A stretch of DNA of 64,000 nucleotides, taken from positions 23,507,000 to 23,570,999 of the forward strand of contig CM019828.1 of the NCBI GenBank assembly GCA_009763385.1, given 5' to 3'. The DNA is from Coix lacryma-jobi var. lacryma-jobi. Lineage: Eukaryota > Streptophyta > Magnoliopsida > Poales > Poaceae. The position numbers and the translations under genes are program-made. Each line of letters begins with the position of its first letter. Positions within the stretch are counted from its first letter, which is position 1. This document shows positions 56,269 to 64,000 of the stretch, one piece after another. Under the pieces are notes generated by a model. The model saw only the letters and a list, made by a program, of their open reading frames with translations. It searched no databases and was not told where the DNA came from.

Positions 56269-56708
56269 TTTTTTTGATGCAAAATACCATGGGGGAGGTC
56301 CCCACGGTCTAAAAAGGAATTTATAAAACTTAGGAAAAAACAGTTACAACAGAGAACTTACCTAAGGGGGAAACGAGAGAGGGGAAGGGGGGGGGGGGGG
56401 GGAGGGGGGGTTAAAGCAAACTACTGGGGACTACTGGAGAAAGGAGAGAAAGTACAACCATAACAAGAGATACACCAGCCCACAAAGGCCTTACAACGCA
56501 TCCAACCAAAGCAAAACAGCAGGTCTATTACTTTCTTTGATCCTGCAAGACTGGAGAGCAGCTTCCTCCTTGAAATTGTTGAGCCATCTCGCAAAGGTAG
56601 CTTGAACCCCATCAAAGACAAGCCTATTGCGTATTTTCCACAATTCCCAAGCTGCTATTAAGAATATCTCCATAAAGAAGGGTTTACTGCTTCTGAACTT
56701 GGTTCTCT

Positions 56709-57150
56709 CACTACTACAGACATAGGCCTTTAGCCCCGGTTGGGAAGGGGCTTTAGCCCCGGTTTCCCAATCGGGACTACCAATCCGGGACTAAAGGCTC
56801 TCACCTTTAGTCCCGGTTGCTCCGAACCGGGGCTAAAGGCTCCCACGAGAAAAAATAAATTTGCGTTTGTGAGATTTGAACTCAACACCTCTCGCCTCAG
56901 GCACACTTACCAACTGAGCTACACAACCCACGTGATGTAGTTCTGGATATTTTCCTTTTGAATCCACTCGGGAAGGACCTTTAGCCCCGGTTGGTAACAC
57001 CAACCGGGGCTAAAGGTTCACCCTTTAGCCTCGGTTGGTATTACCAACCGCGACTAAAGGTTGGGGGACCTTTAGTCCGGGTTGGTAATACCAACTGGGA
57101 CTAAAGGTGAACCTTTAGTCCCGGACGCAATTTGTTGCCGAGACTATAGC
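56709..57150. mobile_element. Non-autonomous CACTA-type element inserted in the LINE
   Basis: Left end CACTACTACAGA at 56709. Inside are many subterminal repeats of TTTAGTCCCGGTTGG type in both orientations, typical of a grass CACTA family. The expected right terminus (TGTAGTAGTG) is not seen before LINE sequence resumes near 57150, so that end is lost or diverged and no 3-bp duplication could be verified. There is no transposase ORF. Confidence 0.7.
56866..56930 (-). other. tRNA-like remnant inside the CACTA element
   Basis: Minus strand contains TAGCTCAGTTGG (56910-56921), a perfect A box by consensus, and AGTTCAAATCT (56872-56882), close to a B box (GTTCRANYC). Spacing is about 28 bp, near that of a tRNA. 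The cloverleaf does not close convincingly, so I do not call a tRNA gene. Confidence 0.45.
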
Positions 57151-58165
57151 TCAATTGTTAGATCGGCCTATGACCATGTTCTGTAGTCGTGTCTGAATTC
57201 CTCTGATCAAAACAGGGTCCTGCGTCCAATTTATATCCAGCTTCGCCCAGCACCTTTTGGTGAAGGGGCATCGGAAGAACAAGTGATCTATAGATTCCAC
57301 ACAGCTACCTGTGCAGAGAACACAAAGGGTATTTGGTTGCACATTAAAATGCCTCCTGGACAATATTTCCTTCGTGTTTAACTTTGCCAAGAACTAGATC
57401 CTAGGAGTAACTTTGCTTTTCTAGACCCAAGAGAAAATCGAGCTAGAATGCTGTTCAGAGAATGCCAATTTGTATAGCTTGGAAGCACTAAAAATACTGC
57501 TGCCCCAACAAAATATTCTTCGGTCCACCTCTTCTGATAGGTGATAGTTTTGCATGATCTGGCTGAGCTGCGCTCTAGCTGGTCATGAGCCTGCTGAGGG
57601 ATGGGGATATCAAACAGCTCCTCTAAACTGGAAGCCTCAGCGAGTTCTCTGACAGAGATGTTAGCATTTTTTGAATAGCTAGCAATGGCTGGAAAGAGGT
57701 CCTCTAGAATTCCATCAATCCACTTGTCTTTCCAAAAGAGAGAAGAAGAACCATCTCCCACATGCACACTTGTGATTTCTCTATATACAGATCCTTTAAC
57801 TTGAATATGTCCTTCCACCAAAAAGAACCCATGCTTCTCTGAGTGTGAGGCACACTGTTGCTATAATATTTGAACCATATCTGTTGGACCCATGGTATGT
57901 TTTCCTTGGAATAAAACTTGTGGAGTTGTTTCATAAGCAATGCATCATTCTGGAGATATAGATTTTTTATACCAAGGCCACCTTTCTTCTTTGGCCTCTG
58001 TGCCAATGGCCAGGCAACTAAGTTACCACCTTTTTTCCTATTGGTGTTTCCCCTCCAGAGACACTGCTTTCTAATTCTGTCCACTCCTTCAATGACTCCC
58101 TTTTGTAACTTAAAGGTGCACATAGCATAGTTAACCGTTGGGGTGAGAACAGAATTGATATACTC

Positions 58166-58290
58166 CACCTGGTGGTGAAGGAGGTACAATACTGATATGC
58201 TAAATGCCCCCGGCCCTCTAAGTAGAAAATTGGTGGTGAAGGGGTTCATAATGCCCTGGTGGTGAAGTGGTTCCATAATGCTTTCCTGAG
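58166..58290. repeat. Three short direct repeats at the LINE 5' junction
   Basis: CTGGTGGTGAAGG-like units followed by GGTTCATAATG or GGTTCCATAATG recur near 58169, 58232 and 58256. They lie where LINE coding similarity ends. Confidence 0.45.
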
Positions 58291-59349
58291 CTGAAACATA
58301 GTAATGGTCTTGCCGTTATGAAAAAATGAACTGAACATGGACTTAAGTAGTTTTCCATCAATTGACATATTATTGGCGTTTGATTTTATGTTTGGGCACA
58401 GACTACTATCTTGTTAGGCGATGCTGATCTATCAATTTCTTCACTAAAATATTATAAGTTCAGTTAAATTTATGAAAGTTTCATACATAGAATTTTTTTT
58501 ATATAAGAAAAAATATTTCATAGTATGCTCCATATATAGGAGTAGTATATAATAAGCATGTAACTGAATGGTACTGCTAGCTAGTAAGCAAAAAATATTT
58601 TTGTTGCTATCCTCTCTTGTGAGTTTAGTATGACTTACTAGCTAAAAATACACTACACTTAAATTGTAGAAACAGAGTTATGGATGCTCTAGCTAGGAAA
58701 AGAAGAGATGATGATGAGATTATATTTTTCCTTCTACCTGCTCTACATTTATTGGGTAATACAAGGGAGCCCCTGTTATACATTTAAGGGATTTTCCCTT
58801 TTATTTCCTTCCACCACGTTTGCTACAATGCAAGGTGGCTTCTTCTACCAACCTGCAGAATTTGACCTACTAGATGGTGACCAGGAAAAGGATGGAGAGA
58901 TGGGAGATCAAGAGGGAGGTGACGGATGGAGAGAAGGCTGAGAACGAAGTCCTGATGTCTCTAATTCCTATATACTATAATGGCATATATCGCTTCAGTT
59001 TCTAGTAGAAATCAGAAATACCTTGAGGGCCAACAATTCCTAGCTTGTATTGCACGAGGTACTTTCTTTGCAATATATGAGGACGTCTCATGGTCGTGGA
59101 TATAGCTGCAATATATATATCAGCAGATGGTAGTTGTAGTTTCATTTCTTCTTTATGTCATACATGTTGTTACGGTGCGGAGAGCAAAAGCTTTTCACTT
59201 TCATTGTAGATAGGATTAAAAAGAGTTATTGCATCGCTATCTGTAGTGTTCTAAAATTACTGAATGATGCTTTACATCAGGATCACTTTGGTCATAAATA
59301 GTCGAAAACACCTTGTTGTTAACTTACTATGATTATTAAAAAATCTATC
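58291..59349. other. AT-rich intergenic DNA, nothing recognised
   Basis: No ORF with a known domain, no transposon ends. 58708-58941 holds a 77-codon ORF without recognisable features. Confidence 0.4.
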
Positions 59350-60464
59350 ATGTATTGCTAGACCAACCAGAACCATCACTGATTGTCATTTTATTTCATC
59401 ATAAAATACTCGGTAAAGTCCGAACGAAAAAATCCAAAAAAATAGAGAATTTTTTTAAATCGAGGGAGGGGTCCACCAACCCGCCACATCACCAATTTCT
59501 ACTCCTACAATTTTTTTCGTGTTTTTCGCACTTTGCATCAACCAAGATTAGAACTGATGACCTCTCGCACACACCTACGTAACCTCCACTAACACTCCAC
59601 ACCTTTGTCATTTATATTTGTATTTTATTTCGGTTCCCCTCATATTATACAATTGTTTGTTTTAGGCTGTAAACAAATTTAAATAAAAAAGTTGTCAACT
59701 ATAAATTTTTATAAATTTTTTGAGATCTACACTTTTTGTTGAGAAAGGTTCTCCATATATCTGAGATTATTTACAAAATTTGAATTTCATAATTGAGAAA
59801 TTTTAAACGCAGTTTTCGCTGATAAGATAATTTTAAATTCAAAAGTTATCAACTACAAAGTTTCATAATTTTTCAAGATCTACTACTTTCATTTTGGTCG
59901 TTTTTTCATCTGAGGTATTTTGAAAAATTCAAATTTCAAAAAATTTAAATTTAAATACAGCTTTGCATGACAATATGATTTTAAATTAAAGTTATCAACT
60001 ATAAAGTTTCATAACTTTTTGAGATCTACAACTTTCATTTGGTCATTTCTCCATCCGAGGTCTTTTGAAAAAAAATCAAATTTTAAATTTTTTAAATTCG
60101 GAGGCAGTTTTGCATGACAAGATAACTTTAAATTAAAAGTTATCAATTACAAACTTTCATAACTTATCAAGATCTACAAAGTTTATTTTGGTTGTTTGAC
60201 CATTTATACATGCGATATTGTGGTTTTGATATTATTCACAAATCTTATATATCACTCTTGTAGTTTCATAAACTACTAGAGTAATACGTAAAATTTGTGA
60301 ACAAATTTATTTTTAATTTATCAAATTGTTTTTTTACACTCGACAAAGAAGTTCTTTGCCGAGTGTTTTACATGACACTTGACAAAGAGCTTCTTTTGCC
60401 GAGTGCCAGAAAAAACACTCGACAAGTCAATTGACACTTGGCAAAGATTGAGTCTCCCGTAGTG
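59350..60464. mobile_element. CACTA-type element remnant (TTTGCCGAGTG family)
   Basis: The right end reads TCTCCCGTAGTG at 60453-60464, the inverse of CACTACGGGAGA. Upstream of it are subterminal repeats TTTGCCGAGTG and CACTTGACAAAG (60340-60445). The left terminus was not found; the stated start is only where the internal similarity seems to begin. It includes the repeat array at 59691-60180 and a second tRNA-like stretch near 59541-59580. No transposase ORF. Confidence 0.55.
59691..60180. repeat. Four ~150-bp diverged tandem repeats within the CACTA remnant
   Basis: GTTATCAACTA-type starts at 59691, 59845, 59991 and 60139 (spacing 154, 146, 148), each followed by a TTTCATAA...AGATCTAC block and, in the first three units, a block about GGTC...GAGGT. 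Confidence 0.75.
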
Positions 60465-60659
60465 ATGTTGAATGCTTCGTATCTGTGTGATCAAATCAAG
60501 TCTTTCGTCACATATTGATAAAAACTAAACTAGTTGTACGTCATAGATTTATCACTCTTGCAATAAACCGTTATGGACAATAAACTTTTATGATGATTTA
60601 CTAGAACGTCACCATTAAACGTCATGTAAAGCACCATTTCTTACAGTGAATGTATGCGT
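60465..60659. other. Unassigned spacer
   Basis: Short AT-rich stretch with ACGTCA/TGACGT-like words but no definable element ends. Confidence 0.35.
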
Positions 60660-61770
60660 ATTTATATATTTATTAGGGAGAGACCACACAACAGAAACCG
60701 GCACAGATTCGGTTTTCTGCTATAGTGAATATTCTACTAGCAGTAATCCATGATTCCTTTTAACCTTTATGCATCGTATTGTGCTGTATAGAATGGAAGA
60801 GAAGGGATTTATTATCAGTTGTATGGAACTGTAGAGGAGCTCCACTGCATCAGGATTGTAAAGCAAAAAGGCCCAGCGTTGTGATTGTCCACAGATTGAT
60901 GATGCAAATGCTTTTATTTGCATTTCCTTGTAAGAAAGTAATCTAAACCTGGGTGTGTGTATATATGTTGCAAGAAAAATATGCTAAACCAGAAACTACT
61001 ACCAAATAGTGTATGTTCGCTAAAATAGTCATTATACCAAATAGTGCACCTAGCATGTACCTATAGGTATGAGAAGCATCAGGATTACAGTAATACCCCA
61101 TACAAGGCAAGCCTAACCTTAAGTAGGTGAGGACTGTATGCCTAGGGCTCTTGAATCCCTGTCTCATGGCAAGGGAGTCTCGTTGGTGTTATGTGGGGAC
61201 ATTCCACGCTGGATCACGAAGCATGAGCACAACTCTAGTTGCGGATCTGAAGGAGAGCTTCGTGCCTGTATCTCCTTTATTGCAGGCAACAATCCTGCAA
61301 GTAGTTCATCTCCCTCAAGCATGTGAGACGTTTTGCAGGTGCTGACACGGGGATGACAAACTTCCAGCGACAGTATTCCTTAGGTTTGCCAGGGCATGAA
61401 GAAGCTAGTACAATACGAACTGAGTTGTGTAGCTCTCCTCTCACCCTGGAGATTTATGAGTCATCATTGAGAAAGGGATTTCGAAAAAAATGGAATGAGC
61501 TTGTTGGAATTCAGAGCAATCACTTTTTTTGGAGTTTGAAATAATTTTGGAGATTCACATTTGAATTTTCAAGTTCAACCATCATCTTGTTTGGAGGAGA
61601 TGGCACTGACATCTTGGCAGACGATGTTATTGGGCCTTGAGATGAGCCTAAGTAAAACACACAATATCAACCATGGCAACAAATTATATGATGTCTCATT
61701 GCTATAATCTGTGTTTGTACCCGGCCCCTACAGTTAATGTTTGGCCTCGTAAACTTCCCCTGTCACTTCC
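60660..61770 (+). repeat. Duplicated non-coding segment, copy A
   Basis: Collinear with 62362-63820 (copy C). Shared blocks include 'GAAACCGGCACAGAT', 'GCATTTCCTTGTAAG', 'GAGAAGCATCAGGATTA', 'CTGTCTCATGGCAAGGGAGT' and 'GCAGGTGCTGACACGGGGAT'. It contains TTGCAG and TTTTGCAG followed by conserved stretches, which could be old exon borders, but frames are not conserved between copies. I do not recognise a gene. Confidence 0.7.
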
Positions 61771-62160
61771 TCGTTGTTGTCGGTCTTCTCTTCACCTCTT
61801 CTCCGTCCAACGGCATATCATATTTGTTAGAGCGTTAGCTTCAGCTGAAACAATTCCATCTATAGCTTCTCCCAGGAAACAACTTCTTTTAGCTCTAGCT
61901 TTACCGGTTAGAAAAATGTTTGGTAAAAGGATTCATATAGTTGAAAGGGATAAAATATCCACAAAGGCCCTTATTTTATTTTATTATTCCTCATTTCTAC
62001 TCTCACCATGTTATCCGCTCCCAGCTAATTTTCACAACTAGGGGTAATTATCAAGGGCGTGGCACTGATCTACTACAAACCATGCTTTGGCTCAAGTAAA
62101 ATGGGCCACGGATACTCAACCATGCAATGTTTTTTCCAAAGCCGACATTTACTATCTGTG
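61771..62160. other. Spacer between duplicate copies, nothing recognised
   Basis: AT-rich, no ORF with known features and no terminal repeats identified. Confidence 0.35.
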
Positions 62161-62361
62161 GCAGGGCTGCCTCTCCCGTCTGCCAGCTCTAGAAACCGGC
62201 ACGGAAGTGTTTTCTGCAGTAGTGAATATATTATACTCGTAATCCATGATTATTTTAGACTTTTCTCAATCCTATTATGCCTTATAAAATGGAAGATATA
62301 TAATCACGGAAGTGATTATTTATTAGCAATACTAGGGAACTGTGTGGAGGTATCCACAACC
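62161..62361 (+). repeat. Duplicated non-coding segment, partial copy B
   Basis: Starts with GGGCTGCCTCTCCCGTCTGC, repeated at the start of copy C as GCGCTGCCTCCCTTGTCTGC. It continues through 'GAAACCGGCAC' and 'GTAATCCATGATT' and stops before the later blocks. Confidence 0.65.
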
Positions 62362-63820
62362 AGCGCTGCCTCCCTTGTCTGCCAGCTTTAGAAACCGGCA
62401 CAGATGCAGTTTTCTGATGTAGTGAATACTCTACTAGTAATCCATGATTCTTTTTTACTTTATCTATCCTAATACACTTTAGAGCAAGTATTATAAGCGT
62501 TTTCTAGCCGGCGGCAAGACATCCACTCATACATGTGTACCGCCACGTAAGGAAAGAGAATGGGCAGCAGGCGGTATACTCTTCGCCGGCTGCAACACAG
62601 GTTCCGAGAAGAAAAGGCTCTCTTCCTTTCGCTTGCCCAATCCAGTGTTGTTCTTTGTGCAAGAATTAAATATTATCTTTTTTGTTAGAGTCATTCAAAT
62701 AGCCAATCTATAATACTAGTTGACTATATTGCTGGCTAGATATGACATGGCAGTATGTTACAGCCTTCAGTTAGCTAAATTATAATACTTGCTCTTATAG
62801 AATGGGAGAGATAGACAATTTATTATAAGGAGCAGGGAACTGTGTAGAGGAGCTGGAGTTAACTGCATCAGATCAGGTTTGTAAATGAAAGAGGCCCACC
62901 GTGGTGATTGTTGATACGTTATTGATGGTGTAACGCTTTATTTGCATTTCCTTCTACGAATGTAATCTAGACCTTGTATATATTGCAAAACATAACCCGA
63001 AAGCACTACGAAACAATGTATGTTTGCTATCGTCACGGTTAAAGAAAAATACTCATCACGCAAAAGAGGTAGTGCACACAATACTCCAATGTGGGATGTA
63101 AGTAGGTGGCCATGCATATATAGCTAGGTACGAGAAGCATCAGGATTAACACTAGGCAAGTGAGGAATGTGTGCCTAGGGCTCTTGGATCTCTGTCTCAT
63201 GGCAAGGGAGTCTCAAGAGTGTTACCTAGGAGTTTCATAATGGATCACGAAGCATGGACAACTAGGCATATCCTGACAACTCTTGATAGGGATCTCATGG
63301 AGAGTTATGTGCTTGTGTCTCCTTGGTCAGAAGGAATCTAAAGGAGAGTTTCGTGCTTGTATCTCCTTGATTGCAGGCAACAATCCTGCTAGTTGTTCAT
63401 CTCCCTCAAGCATGTGAGACATTTTGCAGGTGTTGACACGGGGATGACAAACCTCCAGCGACAGTATTCCTTGGGTTTGCCAGGGGCTGAAGAAGCTAGT
63501 ACAATACAAACTGAGTTCTGCATTTCTCTCCTCACCCCGAAGATTTAGGAGACATTATTGAGAAAGGGATTTGGAAAAATAGAGTGCTTGTCGGAATTTA
63601 GAGCAATCACGCTTTTCTCGGAGTTCGAAATTTTGGAGATTCACAATTAAATTTTCAGGTTCAATCATCATCTTGGGGGATGGTGGTGGGCCTAGAGATG
63701 GGCCTATAAGTAAAACACATAATATCAACCATGCAACAAATTATGTCTCAATTGCTATAATCTGTGTTTGTACCCTTAACGTTAAAGGTTGACCTCGTAA
63801 ACTTCCCCCATCACTGCCCG
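62362..63820 (+). repeat. Duplicated non-coding segment, copy C
   Basis: Same order of blocks as copy A, enlarged by the MITE at 62482-62794. The part 63130-63560 is the best-conserved against 61060-61480. Confidence 0.7.
62482..62794. mobile_element. Tourist-like (PIF/Harbinger) MITE
   Basis: 313 bp with perfect 15-bp inverted ends GAGCAAGTATTATAA / TTATAATACTTGCTC, flanked by TTA on both sides (62479-62481 and 62795-62797). A TTA/TAA target duplication is the PIF/Harbinger signature. The corresponding site in copies A and B is empty. No coding capacity. Confidence 0.85.
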
Positions 63821-64000
63821 CAAAACCGTCCCACTCAATACTTTATCTGTTACTAGGGAAAATGCCCGTACATTGTAACGTAAAAAAAATAATAACATGA
63901 TATGATGCTGGTCTTAGAATGGTTGGTTAAACATCATGCCACGATTGATTGTCCATGCATGTCCTTTTTACGGTAAAACAAGAGTAACTCGAGCCTAGCA
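63821..64000. other. Window edge, possible repeat terminus
   Basis: Begins with 'TACTAGGGAAAATGCCCGTA' at 63852, a phrase I associate with a common grass repeat terminus; the rest runs out of the window. Confidence 0.3.

Larger units (their letters stand above)
56269..58165 (-). pseudogene. LINE (L1-type) ORF2 3' half, interrupted by a CACTA element
   Basis: Minus strand. 57704-58165 gives the RT C-terminus ('INSVLTPTVNYAMCTFKLQK', 'KKGGLGIKNLYLQNDALLMK'). 57151-57821 gives the post-RT region and zinc-binding domain ('LCVLCTGSCVESIDHLFFRC'). 56491-56708 gives the terminal 'WELWKIRNRLVFDG' block. The 3' UTR ends in an A-tail (T-run 56269-56275 on plus). Frames are broken by indels. The stretch 56709-57150 is foreign and splits the last two domains. 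Confidence 0.85.

Noticed and set aside
56866..56930. Functional tRNA gene
   Set aside because: A and B boxes are recognisable but acceptor and anticodon stems do not pair convincingly, and it sits inside a CACTA element.
59691..60180. CRISPR-like array from regular ~150-bp repeats
   Set aside because: Diverged tandem units without short identical repeats or unique spacers, in a plant transposon.
61127..61345. Small ORFs in duplicate copy A as a conserved peptide gene
   Set aside because: Frames are not preserved in copy C at 63130-63560.

Overview
The window is plant nuclear DNA from a grass (Poaceae). It is almost entirely nested transposable elements, and I found no convincing host protein-coding gene, rRNA or functional tRNA. 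The grass assignment rests on Tat-type Ty3/gypsy elements carrying an antisense 'gypsy type transposon' ORF, a Sirevirus-type Ty1/copia element with long LTRs, CACTA pieces with 'TTTAGTCCCGGTTGG' and 'TTTGCCGAGTG' subterminal repeats, and a TTA-flanked Tourist-like MITE. The species cannot be fixed from sequence alone.

Layout. 1-12935: a minus-strand Tat-lineage Ty3/gypsy element (copy 1), cut by the left window edge, with decayed gag/pol and a decayed plus-strand antisense gene. 13035-14423: a 5' fragment of a Tnt1/Tork-like Ty1/copia element. 14580-15190: a decayed Sirevirus-like LTR fragment. 15191-23222: LTR-like debris, LINE fragments and unassigned intergenic DNA. 23223-26016: a complete but compact minus-strand Tork-like copia element with one 492-codon ORF. 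26017-28968: unassigned DNA. 28974-55377: a Sirevirus-like copia element with 1.9-kb LTRs and a perfect 5-bp target duplication (GCACT). Its reverse transcriptase is split by a complete 15.1-kb Tat gypsy element (copy 2, 35759-50894, target duplication CCAAG). 55383-64000: a LINE 3' half with a CACTA insertion, a second CACTA remnant, and a tandemly duplicated non-coding segment carrying a Tourist-like MITE.

How the parts work. The Tat elements read gag, protease, RT, a degenerate first RNase H, a second RNase H and integrase on the minus strand. A separate plus-strand gene lies between integrase and the 3' LTR and converges on pol. In copy 2 this gene has a TATA box and five exons whose splice sites are phase-consistent from end to end. 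An in-frame TAG separates protease from RT in both copies. The Sirevirus has the expected tRNA-Met primer site, a long gag with two zinc knuckles, a polypurine array before its 3' LTR and a palindrome array in each LTR. All large ORFs in both families carry frameshifts or stops, so neither element looks autonomous now. Insertion order is clear from nesting: Sirevirus first, Tat copy 2 later.
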